Assembly: GCF_024347355.1 (NCBI RefSeq) | Contig: NZ_AP025465.1 | Coordinates: 992,001 to 1,056,000, forward strand | DNA length: 64,000 nucleotides | Origin: Vibrio chagasii | GTDB lineage: Bacteria > Pseudomonadota > Gammaproteobacteria > Enterobacterales > Vibrionaceae | Direction: 5' to 3' | In this document: in pieces, positions 54,075 through 62,944 of the stretch | Numbering within the stretch: position 1 is the first letter of the stretch | Layout of the letters: every line of letters starts with the position of its first letter | The notes under the pieces: model-generated | The model's database searches: none | What the model saw: only the letters and a program-made list of their open reading frames with translations | What the model was told of the DNA's origin: nothing | Program-made: the position numbers and the translations under genes

Positions 54075-54560
54075 CTAGTCCTCAAGAGGAAGTTGATAGC
54101 TGTTTTTAAGCTCTTTGACTGAAATGTTAGATTGGATTGCGCTTACACCTTTCACTCGTCGAATTGAGCTGATTCGCTCAAAATACTCTTCCAGATCTCT
54201 CGCCAAAACCTGAATCATGTAATCGGCACCGCCTGCAATGCAGTGACACATGGTGATCCAGTCTGTCACTGCGACAAATTCTTCAAAAGGCTCGGTGTTT
54301 TCAACCTCATGGTTACCGAGTGTCACTAGGGTAAAACCTGCCACATGAAGCCCTAGCTTTTTGCGATTAAGCTGCGCGGTATAGCCATCAATATAGCCCG
54401 TCTCTTCCATGCGTTTCCAACGACGCCAGCAAGGTGTTTCACTCAGGTTGACCTTCTCGGCAAGCTTGCTGTTACTCATGCGCCCATCTTTTTGGATATG
54501 TCCAAGAATGGCAATATCTGTATCATCTAGCACTTCATTGGTGGATTCTTTCACTTTCAT
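54075..54560 (-). CDS. Lrp/AsnC-family regulator of the adjacent exporter
   Basis: Regulator of 161 residues. Winged helix-turn-helix at about residues 12-60 (LAEKVNLSETPCWRRWKRMEETGYI) and RAM domain (HCIAGGADYMIQVLARDLEEYFE). It is divergent from a LysE-family gene 120 bp away, the classical layout for an amino-acid-induced exporter and its regulator. Confidence 0.9.
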   Translation of the reverse strand: MKVKESTNEVLDDTDIAILGHIQKDGRMSNSKLAEKVNLSETPCWRRWKRMEETGYIDGYTAQLNRKKLGLHVAGFTLVTLGNHEVENTEPFEEFVAVTDWITMCHCIAGGADYMIQVLARDLEEYFERISSIRRVKGVSAIQSNISVKELKNSYQLPLED

Positions 54561-54680
54561 GGTGTTTTTAGAGGGATTCTGCTCAAATTTGATTTTATAC
54601 TAGCGCATATAGCAATTTAATTCCTACTCGAATCGGTAAACTCTTCTCCCAATAACGTTTTATTTACTAGGAGAAAAAGA

Positions 54681-55280
54681 ATGAGCGCTCAATTAATGCT
54701 GGCGTTCTTGTTGTTTTCAATATCGATTGGAATTACACCGGGAGCAGGAAACATTGCATTGCTTGGGATATCAAGCCGATATGGATTTGCGGCAACATTG
54801 CCTTTTGTCTCTGGTAACGCTTTTGGCATTATCATCATACTGGCGGGTTCAAGCGCGGGATTGGTGAGCCTGTTTACCCTCTACCCAGAGATCTACACGG
54901 TAATGAAGTACCTTGGGGCGGCTTATTTACTGTTTATGGCGTGGTCGATTGCCAACATGGAAATTGAGCAAGAAGAGTCGGTGAATCGCTCAGGATTTAT
55001 GTCTGGTGTTTTGATTCAAGTATTGAACCCGAAAGGATGGATTGCTTCACTGACTGTATTTTCTCAGTTCATCACCACACAGGCAGATTACCTGATTCAA
55101 GTGGTGACGATCACCACCATCATGGTGGGGACCGGTGTGTTGTGTATGTTGGTTTGGGCGTATTGCGGCACTATGTTGCAGCGCCTTCTGCAATCACCAA
55201 AACAAATGGTGATGGTTAACCGCTGCTTGGGTGGAAGCTTAGCGTTAGTGGTTGCTTTTATGCTTTATCAACCAGCGTAG
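54681..55280 (+). CDS. LysE-family amino acid exporter
   Basis: Inner-membrane protein of 199 residues with about six helices. The family motif reads GITPGAGNIALLGISSRYGFAATLPFVSG near residue 18; VLIQVLNPKGWIASLTVFSQF starts the second half. Asparagine or proline in the TPGP motif is altered (TPGAGN). An AGGAG ribosome site precedes the ATG. It is probably induced by the amino acid sensed by the divergent Lrp-type regulator. Confidence 0.88.
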   Translation: MSAQLMLAFLLFSISIGITPGAGNIALLGISSRYGFAATLPFVSGNAFGIIIILAGSSAGLVSLFTLYPEIYTVMKYLGAAYLLFMAWSIANMEIEQEESVNRSGFMSGVLIQVLNPKGWIASLTVFSQFITTQADYLIQVVTITTIMVGTGVLCMLVWAYCGTMLQRLLQSPKQMVMVNRCLGGSLALVVAFMLYQPA

Positions 55281-55295
55281 AGCGTCTTTATCAAA

Positions 55296-55328
55296 GAAAA
55301 AAACCACTCCTAAATCCATAGGAGTGGT
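55296..55328 (-). terminator. Rho-independent terminator of ahpF
   Basis: ACCACTCCT and AGGAGTGGT form a 9-bp stem with an 8-nt loop; on the minus strand it is followed by seven T. It lies between ahpF and the convergent exporter gene. Confidence 0.75.
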
Positions 55329-55439
55329 GTCTAAATATCGACAAAGTCGTTAACGATAAACAGTCAGTTAATCATCACTAATAAGTTAATCATAACTGAT
55401 ACGTTAACAAGGACACTTAAGGAAAATTTGATTACAAGA

Positions 55440-57032
55440 TTAAGCGGTTTCAGCCTCTTTAACTGGAGCTGGGTTACGAATTAGGTGGTCAAATGCACCT
55501 AAACTTGCTTTCGCACCTTCACCCATCGCAATGATGATCTGCTTGTAAGGTACTGTTGTTACATCGCCTGCTGCAAACACACCTTTCATCGATGTTGCGC
55601 CATGCGCGTTAATCTCAATCTCACCGCGTGGTGAAAGCTCAACCTTCGAACCTTTCAACCATTCGCTGTTCGGCATTAGACCGATTTGAACGAAGATACC
55701 CGCAAGCTCAATCTGTTTCAGCTCTTCAGTGTTGCGGTCTTTGTATTCCAGACCCGTTACGCGGTTTCCATCGCCCAACACTTGTGTCGTTTGAGCCATT
55801 TTGATGATTTCGATGTTTGGCGTTGCGTTTGCTTTATCGATAAGCACTTGGTCAGCGCGTAACGTGTCTGCAAATTCAAGCACGGTCACATGTTCCACAA
55901 TACCTGCTAGGTCGATAGCTGCTTCGATACCTGAGTTACCGCCACCGATAACCGCCGTTTTCTTACCTTTGAACAGTGGACCGTCACAGTGTGGGCAGTA
56001 AGCCACGCCTTTGTTACGGTATTCTTGCTCACCCGGAACGTTCATTTCACGCCAGCGTGCACCTGTACTTGTGATAACAGAGCGAGCTCGCAGTGTTGCG
56101 CCACTCTCTAATTCAACGTGGATGTAGCCGTCTTTTGTGTCTTCCGCAGCAACTATGTTGGCAGCACGCTGCTCAGTCATTACTTCTACACCGTACTCTT
56201 TTACGTGCTCTTCTAGGCTAGCCACTAGCTTAGGACCCGTTGTCGCTTTAACTGAGATAAAGTTCTCAATTGCCATGGTATCCATGACTTGGCCACCAAA
56301 GCGGTCTGCAACGACACCAGTGCGAATGCCTTTACGTGCTGCGTAGATAGCTGCTGAAGAACCAGCAGGGCCACCACCCACAACTAACACGTCAAATGGT
56401 GCTTGTTGGTTTAGGTTTGTTGCGTTCTTTTCCGCTGCGCCAGAGTCTACTTTATTAAGGATCTCAGCTAGTGACATACGGCCTTGACCGAATAGTTCAC
56501 CATTAATGAATACACTTGGTACCGCCATGATATCGCGAGACTTCACTTCCTCTTGGAATGCTGCGCCATCAATCATAGTGGTCTTAATCAGCGGGTTAAT
56601 CGCTGACATCATGTTGAATGCCTGAACCACTTCTGGACAATTTTGGCACGATAGTGAGATGAAAATCTCTACATTAAGCTCTTGATCTAATTCTTTTATT
56701 TGCTCGATTACGTCAGCTTCAAGCTTGATAGGGTGACCACCACTATGAAGCAGTGCCAGTACCAGTGACGTGAACTCGTGACCCATTGGTAAACCGGCGA
56801 AACCGATCGCAGTACCTTTCTCTTGGTTCACTACCTGCATGATAGGGCTACGCGTGCTTGCGCTATCATCGCGAGTTACTTCAATTTTATCGGTTAAAGA
56901 TGCAATGTCATTTGCTAGGCCTTGGAGTTTGTGTGCGGTATCGCTGTCATCTAGGCTCAGTACTAACTGAACATTGGTTTTTAAGTTTTCTAGGTATGCT
57001 TTTAGCTGCTGCTTCATTGCTTGATCTAACAT
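55440..57032 (-). CDS. ahpF: Alkyl hydroperoxide reductase subunit F
   Basis: NADH:peroxiredoxin oxidoreductase that recycles AhpC. From [14 protein letters not shown] (ATG at 57032) the protein has 530 residues, close to E. coli AhpF (521). The N-terminal double thioredoxin domain has the redox pair in SCQNCPEV. The C-terminal part is a thioredoxin-reductase-like flavoprotein with FAD loop [16 protein letters not shown], redox pair AYCPHCDGP and NADH loop [14 protein letters not shown]. The frame is open 30 codons upstream, but that stretch does not resemble AhpF. It follows ahpC by about 200 bp. Confidence 0.95.
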   Translation of the reverse strand: MLDQAMKQQLKAYLENLKTNVQLVLSLDDSDTAHKLQGLANDIASLTDKIEVTRDDSASTRSPIMQVVNQEKGTAIGFAGLPMGHEFTSLVLALLHSGGHPIKLEADVIEQIKELDQELNVEIFISLSCQNCPEVVQAFNMMSAINPLIKTTMIDGAAFQEEVKSRDIMAVPSVFINGELFGQGRMSLAEILNKVDSGAAEKNATNLNQQAPFDVLVVGGGPAGSSAAIYAARKGIRTGVVADRFGGQVMDTMAIENFISVKATTGPKLVASLEEHVKEYGVEVMTEQRAANIVAAEDTKDGYIHVELESGATLRARSVITSTGARWREMNVPGEQEYRNKGVAYCPHCDGPLFKGKKTAVIGGGNSGIEAAIDLAGIVEHVTVLEFADTLRADQVLIDKANATPNIEIIKMAQTTQVLGDGNRVTGLEYKDRNTEELKQIELAGIFVQIGLMPNSEWLKGSKVELSPRGEIEINAHGATSMKGVFAAGDVTTVPYKQIIIAMGEGAKASLGAFDHLIRNPAPVKEAETA

Positions 57033-57153
57033 AATCGTGCCTGCTCTTAAATTCTGTGTCGTGGTATTGACCAATACCTTCTTGCTGAAAAAGGAAAATA
57101 AAAAGGGGGCGCAAGTCGGCAAATTGAATGTGGTGTTGCTGCTTTGAAAGGGG

Positions 57154-57193
57154 GGCGCGCAACTGCCCTTTAGGAGGGAGGCCGAAGCGCGCC
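57154..57193 (-). terminator. Hairpin between ahpC and ahpF, possible attenuator or processing site
   Basis: GGCGCGC and GCGCGCC form a GC-rich stem around a 26-nt loop that contains an inner complementary pair (CCCT and AGGG). The run of T downstream is poor, so partial termination or protection of the ahpC message end is more likely than full termination. Confidence 0.4.
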
Positions 57194-57233
57194 TGTAGAA
57201 CCGTTTGATTTGTTCTTTTTAGATAGGCATAGA

Positions 57234-57791
57234 TTAAATCTTACCTACTAGGTCCAGAGATGGTGCTAGAGTCTCTTCGCCTTCTTTCCATTTAGCTGGG
57301 CAAACTTCACCTGGGTTAGCCGCTACGTATTGTGCTGCTTTAACCTTACGTAGTAGGTCTTCAGCGTCACGACCGATACCTTCAGCAGTGATTTCCATTG
57401 CTTGGATAACGCCTTCTGGGTCGATTAGGAACGTAGCACGGTCTGCTAGGCCTTGACCTTCACGCATTACGTTGAAGTTGTTTGTGATAGTGCCTGTTTG
57501 GTCGCCTACCATGAAGTATTCGATAGTGCCGATTTTGTCAGAAGTATCGTGCCATGCTTTGTGAGAGAAGTGAGTGTCAGTTGATACTGAGTAAACTTCT
57601 ACACCGCGAGATTGAAGCTCTGCGTATTTTTCTTGTAGGTCAACTAGCTCAGTTGGACATACGAAAGTGAAGTCTGCTGGGTAGAAGAAGAACACTGCCC
57701 ACTTGCCTTTAACGTCTTGCTCAGTGATTTCTACGAACTCGCCGTTTTTGAATGCTGTTGCGATGAATGGTTTGATTTCTGTGTTGATCAT
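57234..57791 (-). CDS. ahpC: Alkyl hydroperoxide reductase subunit C (peroxiredoxin)
   Basis: Typical 2-Cys peroxiredoxin of 185 residues that reduces hydrogen peroxide and organic hydroperoxides. The peroxidatic Cys45 is in FTFVCPTE and the resolving Cys164 in GEVCPAKW. The start MINTEIKPF and length match E. coli AhpC (187). It is the first gene of ahpC-ahpF, with an OxyR-type box 86-122 bp upstream. Confidence 0.96.
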   Translation of the reverse strand: MINTEIKPFIATAFKNGEFVEITEQDVKGKWAVFFFYPADFTFVCPTELVDLQEKYAELQSRGVEVYSVSTDTHFSHKAWHDTSDKIGTIEYFMVGDQTGTITNNFNVMREGQGLADRATFLIDPEGVIQAMEITAEGIGRDAEDLLRKVKAAQYVAANPGEVCPAKWKEGEETLAPSLDLVGKI

Positions 57792-57876
57792 GTTTGGACT
57801 CTCTTTCTAATTTATAGTGTTTAACGCTATCCCGCGTCGATGGAGATATATTGCATCCGCACCGAAAATTAGTGAA

Positions 57877-57913
57877 ATCGGACATTTCTATAGATTCAAT
57901 AGGTGATTCCTAT
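57877..57913 (-). promoter_or_regulatory. OxyR-binding box upstream of ahpC
   Basis: On the minus strand the sequence reads ATAG(n7)CTAT(n7)ATAG(n7)CGAT. The consensus for tetrameric oxidised OxyR is ATAG(n7)CTAT(n7)ATAG(n7)CTAT, so 15 of 16 key bases match with exact spacing. The rest of the 439-bp interval between ahpC and the VOC gene shows no gene. Confidence 0.88.
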
Positions 57914-58230
57914 CTTTGAAAGGAGAAAGTTATCGACAAAAGCTACCAAACGTCGGCAACACCTAATTTGAGTGACTATGCTCGTTAGGTTGTTCTCTAA
58001 ATTAGGCTTATCTCTATTAGCGTGAGTGCCTATGTATAGTGTGAGTATTTATTTGGCGTTTCTGAAGTGGGTTAGGATCTCATTGGTTTTTTTTGATAAT
58101 ATAAAATTATTATTAATATAAATTATGATAATTTCATTTAATTAATAGCTCTACCTATACTCTCTTCATCGAAACGAAATACAGAAGCTAAGCTTCGAAA
58201 GCTCAGAATAAAAACGAATTGGAGAAAGTT

Positions 58231-58722
58231 ATGAAAATGAATCACGTAGGCATCATGGTAGGCGACATGGACAAAGCAGTAGAGTTTTACACTAAAGCTT
58301 TAGGTCTAAGAGTCGTAATGAACAAGACTAAGGTGATGGAGGAGCGTGAATCAGCAATAGGCCGTATGTGTATCGCTGTATTTGGTGAAGGCTTCAAAGG
58401 CTTCAACATTGCTCACCTAGTAACTTCAGACGGTATCGGTGTTGAGATGTTCGAAATGGTTGACCGCCAAGAGCGTCACGAAGTAGATTTTTCTCGCCTA
58501 GGCATTTTCCACTTCTGTCTGCAGCTTCCAAAAGAGCAATTTGATTCAGCTATCAAGCGCGTTGAAGAGTATGGCGGTAAAGTACGTATGGATATCCACC
58601 GTTACCACCCAGAAGACGAACTAAAACAAGCGCAAATGGTTTACCTAGAAGACCCGTTTGGCAACCTATTCGAGTTCTACTCTCACTCATACGAAGATAC
58701 GTACGCGACAGATTACGAGTAA
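58231..58722 (+). CDS. VOC-family (glyoxalase fold) protein
   Basis: Protein of 163 residues with the vicinal-oxygen-chelate fold: MNHVGIMVGDMDKAVEFYTKALGLRVV at the start, HFCLQLPKEQFDSAIKRVEEYGGKV in the middle, and YLEDPFGNLFEFYSHSYE at the end with the usual metal-binding Glu. GGAG lies 7 nt before the ATG at 58231; a TTG four codons upstream overlaps that site. The substrate is unknown. It ends at a strong terminator. Confidence 0.87.
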   Translation: MKMNHVGIMVGDMDKAVEFYTKALGLRVVMNKTKVMEERESAIGRMCIAVFGEGFKGFNIAHLVTSDGIGVEMFEMVDRQERHEVDFSRLGIFHFCLQLPKEQFDSAIKRVEEYGGKVRMDIHRYHPEDELKQAQMVYLEDPFGNLFEFYSHSYEDTYATDYE

Positions 58723-58765
58723 TCGTGTTACTACCTTCGATAAGGCAGAAAACCTAGACACCCCC

Positions 58766-58798
58766 AAAAAGGATTGGTAGAGATACCAATCCTTTTTT
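58766..58798 (+). terminator. Rho-independent terminator
   Basis: A 14-bp stem (AAAAAGGATTGGTA and TACCAATCCTTTTT) with a GAGA loop and six T. Confidence 0.85.
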
Positions 58799-59124
58799 GT
58801 AGCTTGAACTCACATAGATTCGATTCAAGCGGTTACTAAGTTACCTATGCTGGTTAGATAATTAAATATTGTTAATTTTAGAATTACCAATGAAATCAGA
58901 GAGCGCAGTAATTACTTTCTTCGTGATTTAATGAGGTATTTTACACCATAACTTGGTTTTTTTTACCATCCGTTTTGTTTATTTGACTTTTAAATCACTA
59001 TAGATCGTTGATAGATATAAGATATACGTTGGTACGCAAATTGACTACGAATAAGCCTTTTAGTCAAGAATGTAGCGTTTATTAAACGCCTAGTTACTCA
59101 CTTTAGGTATTACGAGGTTTTTCG
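58799..59124. other. AT-rich intergenic region without a gene
   Basis: About 325 bp of AT-rich DNA before the serine hydrolase gene. I see no ORF with a ribosome site and no RNA gene; it presumably holds the promoter of that gene. Confidence 0.6.
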
Positions 59125-60330
59125 ATGATTAATAATCGACTTTTTGTATCAATATTTCTTTTTTTTAGCGTAACTTTTTCGTTTCTAGTTCCCGCTGAGA
59201 CTCTTACAACTGGAAAAGATATAAAAATATTAGAGAAGGGTTCAAGTGTTACAAGTAGAGAAGAGTTTGTATTAGATACTAGCAGTATTATTTCAGCCAT
59301 GGCCTCTTATAAAGTGCCAGCTGTGAGCTTTGCGGTTATAGAGAACAACGAGATCGCTAGAGCTGATGCAATAGGCTACATAAATAGTAGTGGATCGAAA
59401 GAAGTCGATGTAAACACATTATTTCAAGCAGGATCAATATCAAAATCTATTTTTGCAATTCTTGCTTTAAGCTTAGTTGATAGTGGACTCATTGATTTAG
59501 ATGACAATGTCGAGCCATTTCTTGGAAATTGGCGTATACCAAACCCTAAAAATCATCAAAATGATGATGTGACCTTACGGACAATATTGAGTATGTCATC
59601 TGGCTTGGGTGTTGGTGGGTATTTTGGCTACTCTCCTGGAGAGTCAATACCGAGTCTTCTCGAAACTCTGGGTGGTAAAGAACCTGCAAATAGTAAGCCT
59701 GTTGTGTTAACACAAAAGCCTACCACCGCGTATGAGTATTCGGGCGGTGGCTATCAGGTTGTTCAGTTAATTACTGAGAATATCAGTCAAATGACTGCTC
59801 AGAGAGCTGCTAATAAGTTTATTTTTGAGCCGCTTGCGATGTTCAATTCAAGTTATGCTCAACCCACATATGATAATTTAGCCAACGCGGCTCAAGCAAC
59901 TGATAGTGATGGTAAGGCATTTCCATATCAGTGGAGAGTTTATCCTGAATATGCAGCTGCTGGCCTTTGGAGCACACCTACTGATATTGGCAAGTTTATC
60001 ATATCAATTAATAAAGCTTATAGAGGGTCTAATAAACAAATCGTTAGCCCTTTACTTGCAAGGCAATCTCTTTCTCGTCAGAAAAATACACCTTATGGAT
60101 TAGGCTTTGTAGTGAAGGGCCAAGGTGATAACCTTCATTTTATGAAGCTGGGCCAGAACTCGGGTTACCAAGGTTGGCTAGTTGGACTACCGAACACAGG
60201 TCAAGGCGCTGTGATTATGACAAATTCTGATAATGGAAGAGACCTCGCTCAAGCTCTAATTTATTCGATTGCTGAAACTTATCACTGGCCGATCGTTGGT
60301 CAGCTTGAAGATGCTTGGATGATAAAATAG
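59125..60330 (+). CDS. Exported serine hydrolase, beta-lactamase/esterase fold
   Basis: Secreted protein of 401 residues of the class C beta-lactamase / D-alanyl-D-alanine carboxypeptidase / esterase superfamily. The signal peptide ends about VPAET (residue 25). The catalytic SxxK is Ser104-Ile-Ser-Lys107 in FQAGSISKSIF; the Tyr motif is EYSGGGY. The third box may be the segment around MKLGQNSGYQGW. It is more likely a peptidase or esterase than a true beta-lactamase. Codon use is AT-rich compared with neighbours such as ahpC, which suggests transfer. Confidence 0.85.
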   Translation: MINNRLFVSIFLFFSVTFSFLVPAETLTTGKDIKILEKGSSVTSREEFVLDTSSIISAMASYKVPAVSFAVIENNEIARADAIGYINSSGSKEVDVNTLFQAGSISKSIFAILALSLVDSGLIDLDDNVEPFLGNWRIPNPKNHQNDDVTLRTILSMSSGLGVGGYFGYSPGESIPSLLETLGGKEPANSKPVVLTQKPTTAYEYSGGGYQVVQLITENISQMTAQRAANKFIFEPLAMFNSSYAQPTYDNLANAAQATDSDGKAFPYQWRVYPEYAAAGLWSTPTDIGKFIISINKAYRGSNKQIVSPLLARQSLSRQKNTPYGLGFVVKGQGDNLHFMKLGQNSGYQGWLVGLPNTGQGAVIMTNSDNGRDLAQALIYSIAETYHWPIVGQLEDAWMIK

Positions 60331-60739
60331 ACCTCGGCTTTTATATCACTTATTTTTATTAAAAATTCAATGTGGACAAGCAGCTTTAGAAGCATTTCTT
60401 TGTTCAGAAGTACGTGGTTTAAGTATTTTGTGTTCGTTAGTTTCTGAAGATAATCTTGTAAAACTTATTTATAGTTTTTTGTGCATAGGATGCTTTGAAC
60501 GTTTTTGAGCTTGGTGGGTTATTGATCCTGTTGTTTTCAAAGTACTGATGGATAGGCCGCAGTACTTTGATAGGTTTTGTTAAAGTTGACGTTTTGACGA
60601 TAAAACCTTTCATGAACATGACTGGAGAAAGCGATCTTCATGAAAACATGGTGCATTCATACCGGATGGTAGCCTTTGCTGAACCGCGACTATACTCAGC
60701 ATTGTATGGCGAACCAAAACACAACGAAAACAGAGAAAA
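60331..60739. other. Intergenic region, AT-rich, one small inverted repeat
   Basis: No convincing gene. It contains one 9-bp inverted repeat (CAAAGTACT at 60538 and AGTACTTTG at 60561) without a T-run, so not an obvious terminator. Promoter elements for the following lipoprotein gene must lie here but I cannot assign them. Confidence 0.5.
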
Positions 60740-60766
60740 ATGCACAAATTAGCGCACCCAAGTTAC

Positions 60767-61192
60767 ATGAAAAAACTGCATATCACTTTTACCGCTCTTA
60801 TTCTCATGATATTAGCCGGATGCACCTCAACGTCGGCGGTCGGCAGTTCTAAAACAAAGGAATATGCCAAGTCACATGCTTTGACTGGTAAAGCTTCTTG
60901 GTATGGTGACAAGTTCCATGGAAAGCTCACTGCAAGTGGTGAGACGTATAATATGAATGCTTACACGGCAGCGCATAAAACCTTAGCCTTTGGCACGATC
61001 GTGAGAGTGACTAACACTACCAATAATAAATCTGTCGAAGTGAAAATTAACGACCGAGGTCCGTACGTAAAAGGCCGAGTGATCGACCTTTCACACAAAG
61101 CATTTGCACAAATCGGCAACGTTAAGCAAGGCACAGTTCCTGTTAGAATCGAGATTGTTGATGACAGTAATACCTTTAGGTACAAGCATTAA
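60767..61192 (+). CDS. RlpA-like lipoprotein
   Basis: Short relative of RlpA, a septal lytic transglycosylase. The signal [19 protein letters not shown] has a clear lipobox. The double-psi beta-barrel domain follows: [37 protein letters not shown] and then [18 protein letters not shown] with the catalytic Asp. There is no SPOR domain, so it is not targeted to denuded septal glycan the way RlpA is. An in-frame ATG nine codons upstream (60740) also exists; the 60767 start gives a normal signal. Confidence 0.85.
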   Translation: MKKLHITFTALILMILAGCTSTSAVGSSKTKEYAKSHALTGKASWYGDKFHGKLTASGETYNMNAYTAAHKTLAFGTIVRVTNTTNNKSVEVKINDRGPYVKGRVIDLSHKAFAQIGNVKQGTVPVRIEIVDDSNTFRYKH

Positions 61193-61401
61193 TCATCCCT
61201 CATTCTGAACTAGTTTTTGAAACTCCAAGGGTTGGTAGATATACCAACCCCTTCGTTTAGGGCTCCAATTTAGGTGCGACAAGAGCGTATTCTAAATAGA
61301 TTGATAGAAAGGCATCGAGTGCCTCTGTGATAACGCAATCTCTACTCCTCTTAGCCTCAGATAGTGATAGAATCCCTGCATCAGAATTACCGAGAAACTC
61401 T

Positions 61402-61740
61402 ATGTTTATCCATCAAGTTAATGACATCGACTGGCTGGTTATTACCGCTTTTGAAGAACTGAAAACTATGTTTATTGAAGATGCAGGCAGGATCCCTCGC
61501 TGCTTCTCTGTCGCTAGCGAATTGAGCCTGATTGATCAAGCCAAGCGTGCTTATGGATACTTACCTCCACTTCGCGGCGTTATCACCGATACCGGCACTT
61601 TTCAAAGCCCGGATAATGAAGAAGATTTGAATCCACAACTTGCCTGCTTAGTTGAAGGGCGTGGTCGAGTGTTTATCTATCACGGAGGTTTTGTTGCTTT
61701 TGTGGATGATGAACAAACCTTCATTACCCGAATGGACTGA
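61402..61740 (+). CDS. Conserved-looking hypothetical protein
   Basis: Protein of 112 residues from the ATG at 61402 (the frame is open back to a GTG at 61327, but those codons look noncoding). It is soluble, begins MFIHQVNDIDWLVITAFEELK and contains one cysteine pair in different segments. No family is evident to me. It ends at a strong terminator. Confidence 0.6.
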   Translation: MFIHQVNDIDWLVITAFEELKTMFIEDAGRIPRCFSVASELSLIDQAKRAYGYLPPLRGVITDTGTFQSPDNEEDLNPQLACLVEGRGRVFIYHGGFVAFVDDEQTFITRMD

Positions 61741-61754
61741 TCCCTTCATAGCTA

Positions 61755-61784
61755 AAAATGGAACGCTCTAGCGTTCCATTTTCT
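61755..61784. terminator. Rho-independent terminator
   Basis: A perfect 12-bp stem (AAAATGGAACGC and GCGTTCCATTTT) with a TCTA loop lies between the hypothetical gene and the convergent AraC gene. Confidence 0.8.
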
Positions 61785-61834
61785 ATTGATACCTCGGACA
61801 TTTTTTATTTGTGTGCATCAAGTTATTAGAGCAA

Positions 61835-62824
61835 TCAATCTCGTTTGTTTACTGAAAATGCTGGTGGGTAGCCAAACGCTTTTTTATAAGCGCTGGTGAA
61901 GTTAGAAGGGTGTCGATAACCTGCGTGGTAAGCTACCTCAGTGATTGACACCAACCCTTGTTCTAAGTGCTTGCGTGCCATTTCTAGCCGACGACGTCTT
62001 ATGTAACTTTTGATGCTGCAACCAATCACGTCTTTGAACTTTCTTCTAAGGTTTGACTCGCTAGTGGTCGCGTATTCAGCCAAGGACTTAACTGATAAGT
62101 CTTTGTCGAGGTTCTCCTCAATGTAGTTAATCAATTCATCAATCGAGTGCTTTGCACTTTCAGTCGCCGCTGTTTGTGTTTCTGTAACTCCGACTTCTAA
62201 CGCGGTATCACTATTGGACAACTGTTCGAACACTTCTAATACCAAGCTGTGCGTCAATGCCTCTAGCTTAATCTTCTTAAATGTGTCGCTTCCATCTTGT
62301 AACTGGATGATCTTGTCTAGTAGTTTTTGTAATTGATGATTTGATTGCAAGTCGAAATGGGATAAGTGTTGAGAAATGAAATCGTCAATCCGGCTGCTAG
62401 ATTCTATGCGTTCTTGGATCCAATGGTGCGGGACGAGTACTTTTAATTTAGAAACCTTGTTGCCTTTTTGAACAGTTCGTCGGAAGGTTGCGGGTTTTGC
62501 TAGATTGACTACCAAGGCTTGATAGCCATGTTTTGAATCCATAACGAAGTTTGAATCGTCGTAGCCGAAATTGAGTTTTCCTTCTTTTAAAACTATTAAA
62601 ATTAGAGCCTTACGAGCCGTCGAGATGACTTGGTGATCGTTGAGTTCTGTCGTAGTTCCCCAGTGCAGAGAAAAGTTCTCTTGCACCTTGCAAATATCCA
62701 CATTGCCTTCAATTAGAGGGACTGTTTCTGAATATTGCTCCGATACCATCTGAAAATTTTCTTCACTCCCTACCCAGCGCACGAGGGCACTTTTCTTAAG
62801 AGGTGAAGGTATTCGATTATTCAT
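61835..62824 (-). CDS. AraC-family regulator of a siderophore locus (PchR-like)
   Basis: Regulator of 329 residues. The first 200 residues form a ligand-binding half; the C-terminal AraC domain starts at IDELINYIEENLDKDLSVKSL and has two helix-turn-helix segments (LAEYATTSESNLRRKFKDVIG, ITEVAYHAGYRHPSNFTSAYKKAFG). It is divergent from an enterochelin-esterase-like gene across a 120-bp region with a Fur box. PchR-type activators that bind a ferric siderophore fit this context, but the ligand is inferred. Confidence 0.85.
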   Translation of the reverse strand: MNNRIPSPLKKSALVRWVGSEENFQMVSEQYSETVPLIEGNVDICKVQENFSLHWGTTTELNDHQVISTARKALILIVLKEGKLNFGYDDSNFVMDSKHGYQALVVNLAKPATFRRTVQKGNKVSKLKVLVPHHWIQERIESSSRIDDFISQHLSHFDLQSNHQLQKLLDKIIQLQDGSDTFKKIKLEALTHSLVLEVFEQLSNSDTALEVGVTETQTAATESAKHSIDELINYIEENLDKDLSVKSLAEYATTSESNLRRKFKDVIGCSIKSYIRRRRLEMARKHLEQGLVSITEVAYHAGYRHPSNFTSAYKKAFGYPPAFSVNKRD

Positions 62825-62907
62825 AAGCTCCTGCCAATTTTCATAACAATCCAGTCACTTTGGATAACTCAATCTGCTGTTCCCAAGTAAAAAAGAAAAT
62901 TACCATA

Positions 62908-62927
62908 AATGATAATCAATATCATTA
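62908..62927. promoter_or_regulatory. Fur box in the divergent promoter region
   Basis: AATGATAATCAATATCATTA is a near match to the 19-bp Fur consensus GATAATGATAATCATTATC. It lies 17 bp before the plus-strand ATG and 84 bp before the AraC gene, so iron should repress at least the esterase gene. Confidence 0.75.
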
Positions 62928-62944
62928 ACTGCAATTGGATTATC

